Of a stretch of DNA of 64,000 nt, positions 8,501 through 17,127 are shown piece by piece; the stretch's first letter is position 1, and every line of letters begins with the position of its first letter. The translations under genes and the position numbers were made by a program. The stretch is taken from assembly GCF_040024445.1 (NCBI RefSeq), contig NZ_CP157276.1, positions 1,240,001 through 1,304,000 of the forward strand. The letters run 5' to 3'. Under the pieces are notes generated by a model, which saw only the letters and a program-made list of their open reading frames with translations, was not told where the DNA came from and searched no databases. This stretch comes from Prescottella soli. GTDB taxonomy: Bacteria; Actinomycetota; Actinomycetes; Mycobacteriales; Mycobacteriaceae.

Positions 8501-9385
8501 GACGTCGGCCTGCGCCGGATCGCCGACCTGCTCGCGACACCGAGTTCGATCGAGACGGCCGACCCGGGCGACACCGTGCCCATCGCTGGTCACCTGCGCG
8601 GTGACGTCGCCTTCGACGACGTCAGCTTCCGCTACCAAGGCGCCGAGTCCGACGCCCTCAGCGACATCGACCTGCGCATCCCGGCGGGCACCACGGTCGC
8701 GCTCGTGGGCCGCACCGGTGCCGGCAAGTCGACGGTCGTCAAGCTGCTCGCGCGCTTCTACGACCCGACGTCCGGCTCGGTCCGGGTCGACGACGAGGAC
8801 CTGCGGCGCTATCCGCTGCACGGCTACCGGGGACGACTCGGCGTCGTCCCGCAGGAGGCACACCTGTTCACCGGCACCGTCGCGAGCAACATCGCCTACG
8901 GCCGACCGGATGCGACGCGCGAGCAGATCGAGGCCGCGGCGCGTTCGGTCGGCGCGCTGCCGACCATCGCGGCCCTGTCCGGGGGGATGAATCAGCCGAT
9001 CGGGGAACGCGGGCAGGGGCTGTCCGCGGGCCAGCGCCAGCTGATCGCGCTCGCCCGCGCCGAGATGGTCGACCCGGACCTGTTGTTGCTCGACGAGGCG
9101 ACGGCGACACTCGATCCGGCGACCGAGCGACTGGTCCTCGAATCGAACCGAATGGTCACTCGACGTCGCACGTCAGTGGTGGTCGCGCACCGTCTCGCGA
9201 CCGCCGCGCGGTCCGATCTCATCGTGGTCGTCGACCGGGGTCGCATCGTGGAAACCGGTGCTCACGACACCCTTCGACGCGCGGATGGACATTACGCGCG
9301 GCTCTGTGATGCAGCGGAGAGTGAACAGGGGAATAATTCGTCGGCGAGAACCGTCATCGATGGTGATCCCATCGCAACAATGTGA
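5567..9385 (+). CDS. fused heterodimer-type ABC exporter (TMD-NBD-TMD-NBD)
   Basis: 1272 residues carrying two complete type-IV ABC half-exporters in one chain. First half: membrane domain (residues ~30-310), NBD1 with Walker A GPAGSGKTA, signature LSGGQRQR and Walker B VLILDDATSAVD. A linker of roughly 100 residues contains a Gly/His patch (GGHGGGGHM). Second half: membrane domain (~690-980), NBD2 with Walker A GRTGAGKST, signature LSAGQRQL and Walker B LLLLDEATATLD. NBD1 has Asp where the catalytic Glu should be and VFD in place of the Q-loop Gln, while NBD2 keeps Glu and VPQ. Combined with LSAGQ in NBD2, this gives one degenerate and one hydrolytic site, as in asymmetric bacterial exporters and many eukaryotic ones. 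TACCGT at 5553-5558 may be a leaderless -10 box. Just upstream of kgd. Confidence 0.92.
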   Translation: MATQDVTRAADGHRGWMRRLGAECWNHRRTAVGALTVTVIAAVIDIVFPLLTKVALDAASGGEATATRVIAVIAVLIAGLACVRFACQYGRRMLAGRLSLDVQHDLRLGLLGSLQRLDGRGQDQIRTGQVVSRSITDLQLVQGLLAMVPMSAGVVLQFALALVIMAWLSPLLTVVALVVVPAVALVVYLVRPTLFAATWSAQQRAADLAQHVEETVTGVRVVKGFGQESRAVDQLEDLGRTLYAERMRAARINARFAPSMAALPQLGLVGVIALGGVLALHGSITVGTFLAFATYVATMTAATRTLSQVVIMAQLSRAAVERVYEVIDTEPDVSDPPHPTDLPDGPLGVQLRDVSFGFEDGRDVLTGLDLTIAPGESVAVVGPAGSGKTALSLLLPRFYTPASGTVSLTSEGRSVDVSELRAEQLREAVGLVFDEPFLFSDTIAANIALGRPDASAEEIRIAAKLAQADEFISALSDGYDTVVGERGLTLSGGQRQRVALARALLVDPRVLILDDATSAVDAGTEATIFDALRDGRRRTTLILAHRRSTLTLADRVAVLDGGRIIDIGTVDELDARCPLFRTLLSAPDPLDVGSDGEVTTPVAEPTAAQLWPDVATDDGAGAGAPSDPGRPGGHGGGGHMAGALGGVAATPELKRAVDALPPADEDPSTDTTRLRRDDSEFRLGRLLHPVRWLLAGVVLCLALDSVIGITFPSIVRYAIDHGVVPGEYGPLWAATAVGTTLALVGWLVVAVLTVITARAGERVLFGLRVRSYAHLQRLGLDYYERELSGRIMTRMTTDVDALSSFIQTGLSTAVVALLTLAGIAVALLVTDVTLALVALAALLPLTVATLVFRRVSGAAYSVSRERISLVNAEFQENIAGLRAAQAYRREEFAARRFAERADSYRRSRMRSQRAISVYFPFITLLSDLALAAIVFVGAQRVADGSTTAGTLVAFVLYLGLLFGPIQQLSQVFDGYQQADVGLRRIADLLATPSSIETADPGDTVPIAGHLRGDVAFDDVSFRYQGAESDALSDIDLRIPAGTTVALVGRTGAGKSTVVKLLARFYDPTSGSVRVDDEDLRRYPLHGYRGRLGVVPQEAHLFTGTVASNIAYGRPDATREQIEAAARSVGALPTIAALSGGMNQPIGERGQGLSAGQRQLIALARAEMVDPDLLLLDEATATLDPATERLVLESNRMVTRRRTSVVVAHRLATAARSDLIVVVDRGRIVETGAHDTLRRADGHYARLCDAAESEQGNNSSARTVIDGDPIATM

Positions 9386-9429
9386 GACAGCCGACACGCG
9401 ACGGACCGGATGGCCGAGCTCGACGCGCG

Positions 9430-9497
9430 GAGGCTAGCCTCATGTGTATAGGCGCTCTGATCGGGTACCGAAGAAAGAAACGAGGCGAACACCTGCC
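9430..9497 (+). promoter_or_regulatory. candidate kgd promoter/leader
   Basis: The 112-bp gap before kgd holds a 12-bp palindrome GAGGCTAGCCTC (9430-9441) containing a TAGCCT -10-like hexamer, and TATAGG at 9447-9452. Either could act as -10, giving a leader of about 40-50 bases. No confident -35 seen. Confidence 0.35.
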
Positions 9498-12400
9498 GTG
9501 AGCAGCAGCTCTACTTCCCAGTTCGGACAGAACCAGTGGTTGGTTGACGAGATGTACCAACGCTTCCAGGATGATCCCTCATCCGTGGACGCAAGTTGGC
9601 ACGAGTTTCTGACGGATTACTCGCCCGATGCGGCGAACGCGACCGGGAACGGCGAGGCGCTCGGCGCCGGTGATGTCGCCACCAAGGCCGCGAACGGTGC
9701 CGCAGTTCCGGCACCTGCCGCAGCTCCCGCGACCGCGCCCGCTCCGGCGCCCAAGGCGGCCACCCCGCCTCCGGCTCCGGCCGCCCCGCCCGCACCCAAG
9801 CCGGCTGCCGCCCCGAAGCCTGCTGCTGCTCCCAAGCCGGCTGCCGCCGAAGCCCCCACTCAGGACACCAACCAGGTCCTGCGCGGCGCGGCTGCCACGG
9901 TGGCCCGCAACATGTCGGCCTCGCTCACGATCCCGACCGCGACCAGCGTCCGCGCTGTCCCCGCGAAGTTGATGTTCGACAACCGCATCGTCGTCAACAA
10001 CCACCTCGCCCGTACCCGCGGCGGCAAGGTCTCGTTCACCCACATCCTCGGTTACGCGATCGTGCAGGCGGTCAAGTCGTTCCCGAACATGAACCGGCAC
10101 TTCGCCGAGATCGACGGCAAGCCGAACGTCGTCACGCCGGCGAACACCAACCTCGGTCTCGCGATCGACCTGCCGGGCAAGAACGGCAGCCGCTCGCTCG
10201 TCGTCGCGGCGATCAAGGGCTGCGACTCGATGAACTTCGTGCAGTTCTACGGCGCCTACGAGGACATCGTCCGGCGCGCCCGTGACGGCAAGCTCACCGC
10301 CGAGGACTTCTCCGGTGTCACGATCTCGCTGACCAACCCCGGCGGCATCGGCACCGTGCACTCGGTGCCGCGTCTGATGCAGGGCCAGGGCGCGATCATC
10401 GGCGCCGGTGCCATGGAGTACCCGGCCGAGTTCCAGGGCGCGAGCGACGAGCGCATCGCGGACATGGGCGTCGGCAAGCTGATGACCCTGACCTCGACCT
10501 ACGATCACCGGATCATCCAGGGCGCCGAGTCCGGCGACTTCCTGCGCACGATCCACAACCTGCTGATCAGCGACGAGTTCTACGACGAGATCTTCCACTC
10601 GCTGCACATTCCTTACGAGCCGGTCCGCTGGCGCAAGGACGTGCCCGAGGGTGCGGTCGACAAGAACACCCGCGTGCTCGAGCTCATCGCGGCGTACCGC
10701 AACCGCGGTCACCTGATGGCCGACACCGACCCGCTGCAGTTCGTCAAGGACAAGTTCCGCAGCCACCCGGACCTCGACGTCACCACCCACGGCCTGACCC
10801 TGTGGGACCTGGACCGCGAGTTCAACGTCGGCGGCTTCCACGGCCAGGCCCGCATGAAGCTGCGCGACGTCCTGTCGATCCTGCGGGACGCGTACTGCCG
10901 CCACACCGGTGTCGAGTACACGCACATCCTCGAGCCCGAGCAGCAGGCATGGCTGCAGGAGCGCGTCGAGGCCAAGCACGTCAAGCCGACCGTCGCGCAG
11001 CAGAAGTACATCCTGAGCAAGCTCAACGCCGCCGAGGCGTTCGAGACCTTCCTTCAGACCAAGTATGTCGGCCAGAAGCGCTTCTCGCTCGAGGGCGCCG
11101 AGTCCGTCATCCCGATGATGGACGCGATCATCGACCAGGCCGCCGAGCACAGCCTCGACGAGGTCGTCATCGGCATGCCGCACCGCGGCCGCCTGAACGT
11201 GCTGGCGAACATCGTCGGCAAGCCGTACTCGAAGATCTTCACCGAGTTCGAGGGCAACATGAACCCGGCGGCCGCACACGGCTCCGGTGACGTGAAGTAC
11301 CACCTGGGCGCCGAGGGCACCTACATCCAGATGTTCGGCGAGAACGACATCAAGGTGTCGCTGACCGCGAACCCGTCGCACCTCGAGGCGGTCGACCCGG
11401 TCCTCGAGGGCCTGGTCCGCGCGAAGCAGGACCTGCTGGACAAGGGCCAGGACGGCTTCACCGTCATGCCGCTCATGCTGCACGGTGACGCGGCGTTCGC
11501 CGGCCAGGGTGTCGTGGCCGAGACCCTGAACCTGGCGCTGCTGCGCGGCTACCGCACCGGCGGCACCGTGCACGTGGTCGTCAACAACCAGGTCGGCTTC
11601 ACCACCGCGCCGGAGCACTCGCGTTCGTCCGAGTACTGCACCGACGTCGCGAAGATGATCGGCGCGCCGATCTTCCACGTGAACGGCGACGACCCGGAGG
11701 CCTGTGTCTGGGTCGCGCAGCTGGCCGTCGACTTCCGTGAGAAGTTCGGCAAGGACGTCGTCATCGACCTGATCTGCTACCGCCGCCGCGGCCACAACGA
11801 GGGCGACGACCCGTCGATGACGCAGCCGGCGATGTACGACCTGATCGACACCAAGCGCAGCGTCCGCAAGAGCTACACCGAGGCCCTGATCGGCCGCGGC
11901 GACATCTCGCTCAAGGAAGCCGAAGACGCCCTGCGCGACTACCAGGGCCAGCTGGAGCGGGTGTTCAACGAGGTCCGCGAGCTCGAGAAGTACAAGCCCG
12001 AACCGTCGGAGTCCGTCGAGCTGGACCAGACCCCGCCGGCCCGCCTCACCACGGCGGTCGACGCGGCCACGCTCGCCCGCATCGGCGACGCGTTCGTCAA
12101 CGTCCCCGAGGGCTTCACGGTGCACCCGCGCGTCAAGCCGGTGATCGAGAAGCGTCACGAGATGTCCCGCGCGGGCCACATCGACTGGGCGTTCGCCGAG
12201 CTGCTCGCGTTCGGTTCGCTCGCCGAGCAGGGCGCCCTCGTGCGCCTCGCCGGTCAGGACTCGCGCCGCGGCACGTTCACGCAGCGCCACTCGGTCCTCA
12301 TCGACCGCAAGAACGGCGACGAGTACAACCCGATCGCGGACCTCGCCACGGCAGCCGACAACGGCGGCAAGTTCATGGTCTACGACTCGGCACTCACCGA

Positions 12401-13238
12401 GTTCGCGGGCCTGGGCTTCGAGTACGGCTACTCGGTCGGCAACCCCGACGCGCTGGTGCTGTGGGAGGCGCAGTTCGGCGACTTCGTCAACGGCGCCCAG
12501 ACCATCATCGACGAGTTCATCAGTTCCGGTGAGGCCAAGTGGGGCCAGCTGTCCGACGTCGTGCTGCTGCTGCCGCACGGCCACGAGGGCCAGGGCCCGG
12601 ACCACACGTCGGGCCGCATCGAGCGGTTCCTGCAGCTGTGCGCCGAGGGCTCGATGACGGTTGCGATGCCGTCGACCCCGGCCAGCTACTTCCACCTGCT
12701 GCGTCGTCACCACCTGGACGGCATCCGCCGCCCGCTCGTGGTGTTCACGCCGAAGTCGATGCTGCGCAACAAGGCCGCGGTCAGCAACCTCGAGGACTTC
12801 ACCACCGGCAAGTTCCGCTCGGTGTTCGAGGAGCCGTCGTACGACACGCAGGGCGGCGACCGCACCAAGGTCAAGCGCGTGCTGCTGACGTCCGGCAAGA
12901 TCTACTGGGAGCTGCTGGCCAAGAAGCAGAAGGAGAACCGCGACGACGTCGCGATCGTCCGGATCGAGCAGCTGTACCCGATCCCGCGTCGCCGCATCGC
13001 GGAGACCCTGGACCGCTACCCGAACGTGAACGAGTTCTTCTGGGTCCAGGAGGAGCCGGCGAACCAGGGTGCATGGCCGTTCCTCGGCCTGGCCCTGCCG
13101 GAGCTGCTGCCCGAGAAGCTGGCGGGCATCAAGCGCGTCTCGCGTCGCGCGATGTCGGCACCGTCCTCGGGCTCGAGCAAGGTCCACGCTGTCGAGCAGC
13201 AGGAGATCATCGACGCGGCGTTCACGGCCACGAAGTGA
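9498..13238 (+). CDS. kgd: multifunctional 2-oxoglutarate metabolism enzyme (E1o with fused E2o-type domain)
   Basis: 1246 residues (M. tuberculosis Kgd, 1231). The N-terminus ([20 protein letters not shown]) is the conserved peripheral-binding segment of this family. An Ala/Pro/Lys linker (residues ~75-120, repeated A-P-K-P-A) leads into an acyltransferase domain with the catalytic [10 protein letters not shown] motif (His ~337). The thiamine-diphosphate E1 part follows, with [17 protein letters not shown] (~residue 662) and VVNNQVGF. There is no lipoyl domain. Known activities in the family are the E1 step of the 2-oxoglutarate dehydrogenase complex, 2-oxoglutarate decarboxylation and 2-hydroxy-3-oxoadipate synthesis, with inhibition by the FHA protein GarA/OdhI. 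GTG at 9498 was chosen by alignment to the mycobacterial N-terminus. Followed by a strong terminator. Confidence 0.97.
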   Translation: MSSSSTSQFGQNQWLVDEMYQRFQDDPSSVDASWHEFLTDYSPDAANATGNGEALGAGDVATKAANGAAVPAPAAAPATAPAPAPKAATPPPAPAAPPAPKPAAAPKPAAAPKPAAAEAPTQDTNQVLRGAAATVARNMSASLTIPTATSVRAVPAKLMFDNRIVVNNHLARTRGGKVSFTHILGYAIVQAVKSFPNMNRHFAEIDGKPNVVTPANTNLGLAIDLPGKNGSRSLVVAAIKGCDSMNFVQFYGAYEDIVRRARDGKLTAEDFSGVTISLTNPGGIGTVHSVPRLMQGQGAIIGAGAMEYPAEFQGASDERIADMGVGKLMTLTSTYDHRIIQGAESGDFLRTIHNLLISDEFYDEIFHSLHIPYEPVRWRKDVPEGAVDKNTRVLELIAAYRNRGHLMADTDPLQFVKDKFRSHPDLDVTTHGLTLWDLDREFNVGGFHGQARMKLRDVLSILRDAYCRHTGVEYTHILEPEQQAWLQERVEAKHVKPTVAQQKYILSKLNAAEAFETFLQTKYVGQKRFSLEGAESVIPMMDAIIDQAAEHSLDEVVIGMPHRGRLNVLANIVGKPYSKIFTEFEGNMNPAAAHGSGDVKYHLGAEGTYIQMFGENDIKVSLTANPSHLEAVDPVLEGLVRAKQDLLDKGQDGFTVMPLMLHGDAAFAGQGVVAETLNLALLRGYRTGGTVHVVVNNQVGFTTAPEHSRSSEYCTDVAKMIGAPIFHVNGDDPEACVWVAQLAVDFREKFGKDVVIDLICYRRRGHNEGDDPSMTQPAMYDLIDTKRSVRKSYTEALIGRGDISLKEAEDALRDYQGQLERVFNEVRELEKYKPEPSESVELDQTPPARLTTAVDAATLARIGDAFVNVPEGFTVHPRVKPVIEKRHEMSRAGHIDWAFAELLAFGSLAEQGALVRLAGQDSRRGTFTQRHSVLIDRKNGDEYNPIADLATAADNGGKFMVYDSALTEFAGLGFEYGYSVGNPDALVLWEAQFGDFVNGAQTIIDEFISSGEAKWGQLSDVVLLLPHGHEGQGPDHTSGRIERFLQLCAEGSMTVAMPSTPASYFHLLRRHHLDGIRRPLVVFTPKSMLRNKAAVSNLEDFTTGKFRSVFEEPSYDTQGGDRTKVKRVLLTSGKIYWELLAKKQKENRDDVAIVRIEQLYPIPRRRIAETLDRYPNVNEFFWVQEEPANQGAWPFLGLALPELLPEKLAGIKRVSRRAMSAPSSGSSKVHAVEQQEIIDAAFTATK

Positions 13239-13262
13239 TCCGCCTGATCGGCTGAGACACGA

Positions 13263-13305
13263 GAAACCGGCCCGCCCACTCTCCACGAGTGGGCGGGCCG
13301 GTTTC
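13263..13305 (+). terminator. intrinsic terminator after kgd
   Basis: Perfect 19-bp stem, GAAACCGGCCCGCCCACTC (13263-13281) and its complement at 13287-13305, with the loop TCCAC, ending in GTTTCGTTTC. Starts 24 bp after the kgd stop. Confidence 0.9.
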
Positions 13306-13411
13306 GTTTCGGCGTCCCGGTCACCGCGGTCGTGCGGCCGCGGTTCCGCTCCGCGCGCGGTTCTCATATTCTGTGAAGCGGGTCTCGTCGTCTCCACGAA
13401 GGAGGCTGAAG

Positions 13412-14818
13412 ATGAGTCAGCCAACCACGGACCCGACCTTCTACCGAACGGCAGCGGACGCGGCGGCCGCGCCACCTGAACGACTGGGCTACGTCGCCGC
13501 GTTCGACCGCGCCGCAGACAAACCCGACGCGATGAGCGTGATCGACGTGGATCCGGGCTCGGACACCTACGGCCGGGTGGTCGGCTGGACAGAGATTCCG
13601 GGGCGGGGGAACGAACTGCACCATTTCGGCTGGAACGCGTGTAGCAGCGCGTTGAAGCACGAGGGCCACGACATGACGGGCCTGGCCCGTCGGTATCTGA
13701 TCGTGCCGGGACTGCGTTCGTCCAACCTGTACGTGCTCGACACCGGACCGGACCCGCGTCAACCCACCGTGACCCGGGTCGTGGACGCCGCGGATCTCGC
13801 CGCCAAGGCCGGCTACTCCCGACCGCACACCCTGCACTGCGGGCCGGACGGGATGTTCCTGACCTGCCTCGGGGGCGCCGACGGATCGGATGGCCCGGGC
13901 GGGATCGCCCTGCTCGATCACGACACGTTCGACGTACTCCGGCAATGGGAAACCGACCGGGGGCCACAGTATTTCGCGTACGACGCCTGGTGGCATCTCA
14001 ACCAGAACACGCTGATCAGCAGCGAATGGGGCACCCCGTCGATGATCGAGGACGGGTTGGTGCCCGAACTGCTCCTGGCGAACGAGTACGGCCACGCGAT
14101 CCACTTCTGGGACCTCGCCACGGGCGAGCACCGGCAGCGCGTGGACCTCGGCGCACAGCACCAGATGCCGCTCGAACTTCGCCCGTCGCACGACCCGGAG
14201 GCCACGTGGGGGTTCGTCGGCGTGGTCATCTCGACCGAGGACCTGTCGGCCTCGGTGTGGCGCTGGCACCGCGACGACGGCACCTGGGCGGTGGACAAGG
14301 TGATCACCATCCCGGCCGAGCCTGCCGACCCGGACCTGCTGCCACCCGCACTGAAGCCGTTCGGGGCGGTGCCACCGCTGGTTACCGACATCGATCTGTC
14401 GGTCGACGACCAGTTCCTCTACGTCTCGTGCTGGGGCACCGGCGAACTCGAGCAGTTCGACGTGCGCGACCCAGCCCACCCGAGGAAGACCGGCTCCGTT
14501 CGACTCGGCGGGATCGTCGGCCGCGTCGCGCATCCGGCGATGCCGACCCAGCCGCTGTCCGGGGGTTCGCAGATGGTCGAGATCAGCCGGGACGGAAAGC
14601 GGGTGTACGTCACCAACTCCCTGTACGGCGCGTGGGACGACCAGTTCTACCCGGACGGGGTCGGCGCCTGGATGGCACTGGTCCACACCGATCCGCGCGG
14701 CGGGATGACCGTCGACGAGCACTTCTTCCCGCACGACGGCGACTTCCGCGGCCTACGACCGCACCAGGTCCGCCTCCAGGGTGGCGACGCCTCGTCCGAT
14801 TCGTACTGCTACCGCTAG
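13412..14818 (+). CDS. SBP56 / methanethiol oxidase family protein
   Basis: 468 residues, homologous along its length to selenium-binding protein 1 (SBP56), a beta-propeller-like family whose members oxidise methanethiol. Recognisable blocks are ELHHFGWNACSS near residue 70, GGIALLDHDTFDVLRQW, LISSEWGTPSMIEDG, FVGVVISTEDLSASVWRW, DQFLYVSCWGTGELEQFD, and GKRVYVTNSLYGAWDDQFYP near the end. The ATG at 13412 has an excellent ribosome site (AAGGAGG, six bases upstream). Compared with human SELENBP1 as I remember it, the C-S-S-C pair reads C-S-S-A here, so one thiol is missing. Stands alone between the kgd terminator and a convergent TetR gene. Confidence 0.88.
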   Translation: MSQPTTDPTFYRTAADAAAAPPERLGYVAAFDRAADKPDAMSVIDVDPGSDTYGRVVGWTEIPGRGNELHHFGWNACSSALKHEGHDMTGLARRYLIVPGLRSSNLYVLDTGPDPRQPTVTRVVDAADLAAKAGYSRPHTLHCGPDGMFLTCLGGADGSDGPGGIALLDHDTFDVLRQWETDRGPQYFAYDAWWHLNQNTLISSEWGTPSMIEDGLVPELLLANEYGHAIHFWDLATGEHRQRVDLGAQHQMPLELRPSHDPEATWGFVGVVISTEDLSASVWRWHRDDGTWAVDKVITIPAEPADPDLLPPALKPFGAVPPLVTDIDLSVDDQFLYVSCWGTGELEQFDVRDPAHPRKTGSVRLGGIVGRVAHPAMPTQPLSGGSQMVEISRDGKRVYVTNSLYGAWDDQFYPDGVGAWMALVHTDPRGGMTVDEHFFPHDGDFRGLRPHQVRLQGGDASSDSYCYR

Positions 14819-14844
14819 CAGTTTCGGGCGATTCTGCGCCGCCG

Positions 14845-15453
14845 CTACCGCAGCAGCGAGGCCGCGGTGTCCGGCGTCAGCGCGACCGCCGGCAACGCGG
14901 TGACCAGCAGCTCGATCAGCTCGTCCCGCGAGATCTCGGGTGCGCGCAGCCACGTGATCGTGGCCTCCTCGACGAACGCGATCCAGCCGCGCACCGACAG
15001 CGCGATGCGGGGATCGGGTGCGATCTCGAGCATCGGGAGCTGGTCGATCACGCGCCGGGCCATCTCGGCGCGGGTCGCCTCGAACACCTCCCGCATAGCG
15101 GGGTCGCCGCTGGCGGTCCCCCGCAGCAGCGAGACGTAGGTGTCGCGGTTCTCGGAGACGTAGTCGACGTACGACGCCATCGCGTCGCGCAGGATCTCGA
15201 TGGGTGCGAGGTCCGGGTTCGGGGCCGTGCGGGCGAGCATGTCCGCGCTCGTGTGGCGCACGATGGCGACGTGGAAGTCGTGCTTGGACGCGAAGTAGTG
15301 GAACAGCAGCCCGCGGGACACACCGGCCTCGTCGGCGATGTCCTCGACGGAGATCTGCTCGAGGGGCCGTTCGGCGAGCATCCGCACGCCCAGGTCGATC
15401 AGCTGCGCCCGCCTCTCCTCGGGGCTGAGCCTGGTGCGTTTGACGACGTCCAT
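14845..15453 (-). CDS. TetR family regulator, divergent from the monooxygenase operon
   Basis: 202 residues. The N-terminal helix-turn-helix is QISVEDIADEAGVSRGLLFH followed by Y-F-A-S-K (residues ~33-58), typical of TetR DNA-binding domains; the remaining ~140 residues are the ligand/dimer domain. It is transcribed away from the flavin monooxygenase at 15526, with a 72-bp shared promoter region that contains a short palindrome, so it probably represses itself and the monooxygenase/SDR operon. The minus strand has TAAGGT eight bases before the ATG and no SD, so its mRNA is likely leaderless. The inducing ligand is unknown; a ketone or alcohol substrate of the monooxygenase is a reasonable guess. 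Confidence 0.88.
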   Translation of the reverse strand: MDVVKRTRLSPEERRAQLIDLGVRMLAERPLEQISVEDIADEAGVSRGLLFHYFASKHDFHVAIVRHTSADMLARTAPNPDLAPIEILRDAMASYVDYVSENRDTYVSLLRGTASGDPAMREVFEATRAEMARRVIDQLPMLEIAPDPRIALSVRGWIAFVEEATITWLRAPEISRDELIELLVTALPAVALTPDTAASLLR

Positions 15454-15461
15454 GAGCCCCC

Positions 15462-15525
15462 ACCTTACTGAATTGCAGTCAATTAGCTATTGACCGCCGA
15501 TCAACAACGCCCTACGCTCCCCTAC
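15462..15525. promoter_or_regulatory. divergent promoters and probable TetR operator
   Basis: Plus strand: TTGACC (15490-15495), 17-bp spacer, TACGCT (15513-15518), then seven bases to ATG 15526, a near-consensus leaderless promoter. Minus strand: TAAGGT (complement of 15462-15467), eight bases before ATG 15453. Between them AATTGCAGTCAATT (15471-15484) has perfect 5-bp arms and is placed to block both promoters. The operator role is inferred. Confidence 0.6.
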
Positions 15526-17127
15526 ATGAGTCTCCCAGTCACAGATACTTCCGCCCGGGCCGCGACCCCGCGCCAGGTCGACACACTGATCATCGGCAGC
15601 GGCTTCGCCGGCCTCGGCGCTGCTATCAAGCTGGTTCAGCAGGGCAAGCACAACTTCGTCGTGCTCGAGCGCGGCAACGACGTGGGCGGCACCTGGCGGG
15701 ACAACACGTACCCGGGCGCGGCGTGCGACGTCCCCTCGCACCTGTACTCGTACTCGTTCGCGCTCAACCCCGAATGGACGCGGTCGTTCTCACCGCAGCC
15801 CGAGATCCAGAACTACATCTCGTCGGTGGCGCGCAATTACAACGTGCTCGACAAGCACATCTTCGGCTGCGAGGTGCAGTCCGCGCGCTGGAACGGCGAC
15901 ACCGCGCGCTGGGAGGTCCAGACCTCCCAGGGCGAGTTCGTCGCAAAGATCGTCGTCGCCGCCGTGGGCGCGCTCTGCGAGCCGTCGCTGCCCGACATCG
16001 CGGGCATCGAGGGATTCGAGGGCGAGATCTTCCACTCCGCGCAGTGGAACCACGACGCCGATCTGGCCGGCAAGCGGATCGCGGTGATCGGCACCGGCGC
16101 TTCGGCCATCCAGATCGTGCCGCAGCTCGCGGCGAAGGCCGCCCAGCTCGACGTGTACCAGCGGACCGCGCCGTGGATCCTGCCGCGCGCCGACCGCGAG
16201 TACACCAAGGCCGAGCACCTCGCGTTCAAGTACCTGCCCGGCTTCCAGAAGCTGTGCCGCACCGGCATCTACTGGATGCGCGAGTCGCAGGTGGTGGGTC
16301 TGGCGAAGGCGCCGATCTTCATGAAGCCGCTGCAGTTCACGGCCAAGCGGCACCTGCGCCGCCAGATCAAGGATCGGGAGCTGCGCCGCAAGGTCACCCC
16401 GAACTTCCAGATCGGCTGCAAGCGCATGCTGATCTCCAACAACTACTTCCCCGCGCTCGCGCAGCCGAACGTCGACGTCGTCACCGACGGCATCACGGAG
16501 GTCCGCAAGGATTCGATCGTCGACCGCACCGGCACCGAGCGAAAGGTCGACGCGATCGTCGTCGCGACCGGCTTCCACGTCACCGACTCCCCCACGTTCG
16601 CAGGCATCTTCGGCAAGGACGGGCGCTCGCTCGCCCAGACCTTCGACGACGGCGGCCAGCAGGGCTACAAGGGTGCGGCCATCGCGAACTTCCCCAACAT
16701 GTTCTTCCTGGTCGGCCCCAACACGGGGCTCGGCCACAGCTCGATGGTGTTCATGATCGAGTCGCAGCTGAACTACGTCGTGGACGCGATCGACGTGGTC
16801 GAGCGCTACGACATCGGCACCATCGAGGTCCGCCAGGACGCCCAGGACGCGTACAACCGCGACCTGCAGGCCAAGCTGTCGAAGAGCGTGTGGAACAACG
16901 GCGGCTGCGCCAGTTGGTACCTCGACAAGCACGGCAACAACACGACGCTGTGGCCGGGCTTCACGTTCGAGTTCCGCCGCCTCACCAAGCAGTTCGACCT
17001 CGGCGCCTACCGCAGCGTCGCCGCCGGCGATCTGCCGGTCCCGGCGGTCGCCGCGCAGACGGTGGCGGCCGACGCGCTCGACACCGAACTGACCGATCGG
17101 GGCGACGACAAGGTGGTTGCACAGTGA
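15526..17127 (+). CDS. flavin-containing (Baeyer-Villiger-type) monooxygenase
   Basis: 533 residues. FAD Rossmann motif GSGFAG at residues 24-29, followed by the family block RGNDVGGTWRDNTYPGAACD. The type-I Baeyer-Villiger fingerprint region reads FEGEIFHSAQWN (residues 164-175), and a second dinucleotide motif GTGASA near residue 189 serves NADPH. A conserved VDAIVVATGF segment lies later. These show a class-B flavoprotein monooxygenase using NADPH and O2 to insert oxygen into ketones or oxidise heteroatoms; the substrate is not evident. The last residue position of the fingerprint is N rather than the usual P/D. It overlaps the next gene by four bases (GTGA), so an SDR alcohol dehydrogenase is coupled, the classic arrangement for alcohol to ketone to ester catabolism. 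Confidence 0.92.
   Translation: MSLPVTDTSARAATPRQVDTLIIGSGFAGLGAAIKLVQQGKHNFVVLERGNDVGGTWRDNTYPGAACDVPSHLYSYSFALNPEWTRSFSPQPEIQNYISSVARNYNVLDKHIFGCEVQSARWNGDTARWEVQTSQGEFVAKIVVAAVGALCEPSLPDIAGIEGFEGEIFHSAQWNHDADLAGKRIAVIGTGASAIQIVPQLAAKAAQLDVYQRTAPWILPRADREYTKAEHLAFKYLPGFQKLCRTGIYWMRESQVVGLAKAPIFMKPLQFTAKRHLRRQIKDRELRRKVTPNFQIGCKRMLISNNYFPALAQPNVDVVTDGITEVRKDSIVDRTGTERKVDAIVVATGFHVTDSPTFAGIFGKDGRSLAQTFDDGGQQGYKGAAIANFPNMFFLVGPNTGLGHSSMVFMIESQLNYVVDAIDVVERYDIGTIEVRQDAQDAYNRDLQAKLSKSVWNNGGCASWYLDKHGNNTTLWPGFTFEFRRLTKQFDLGAYRSVAAGDLPVPAVAAQTVAADALDTELTDRGDDKVVAQ

Noticed and set aside
5906-8863. 985-codon antisense open frame over the fused ABC exporter
   Set aside because: Composition is that of a high-GC complement strand; sense frame has every ABC motif.
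9430-9441. GAGGCTAGCCTC as an iron (DtxR/IdeR) box; a similar core occurs at 42213-42222
   Set aside because: Does not fit the longer IdeR consensus; the shared part is the TAGCCT -10 hexamer that recurs in promoters here.
9740-9860. Short repeats in the kgd linker as a DNA repeat element
   Set aside because: They encode the known Ala/Pro/Lys linker (A-P-K-P-A units); protein-level low complexity, not a mobile or regulatory repeat.
9579-13967. Very long (1462-codon) antisense open frame over kgd
   Set aside because: Arg/Val/Leu-rich codon shadow of kgd; no family resemblance, no start context, and the sense strand is a textbook protein.
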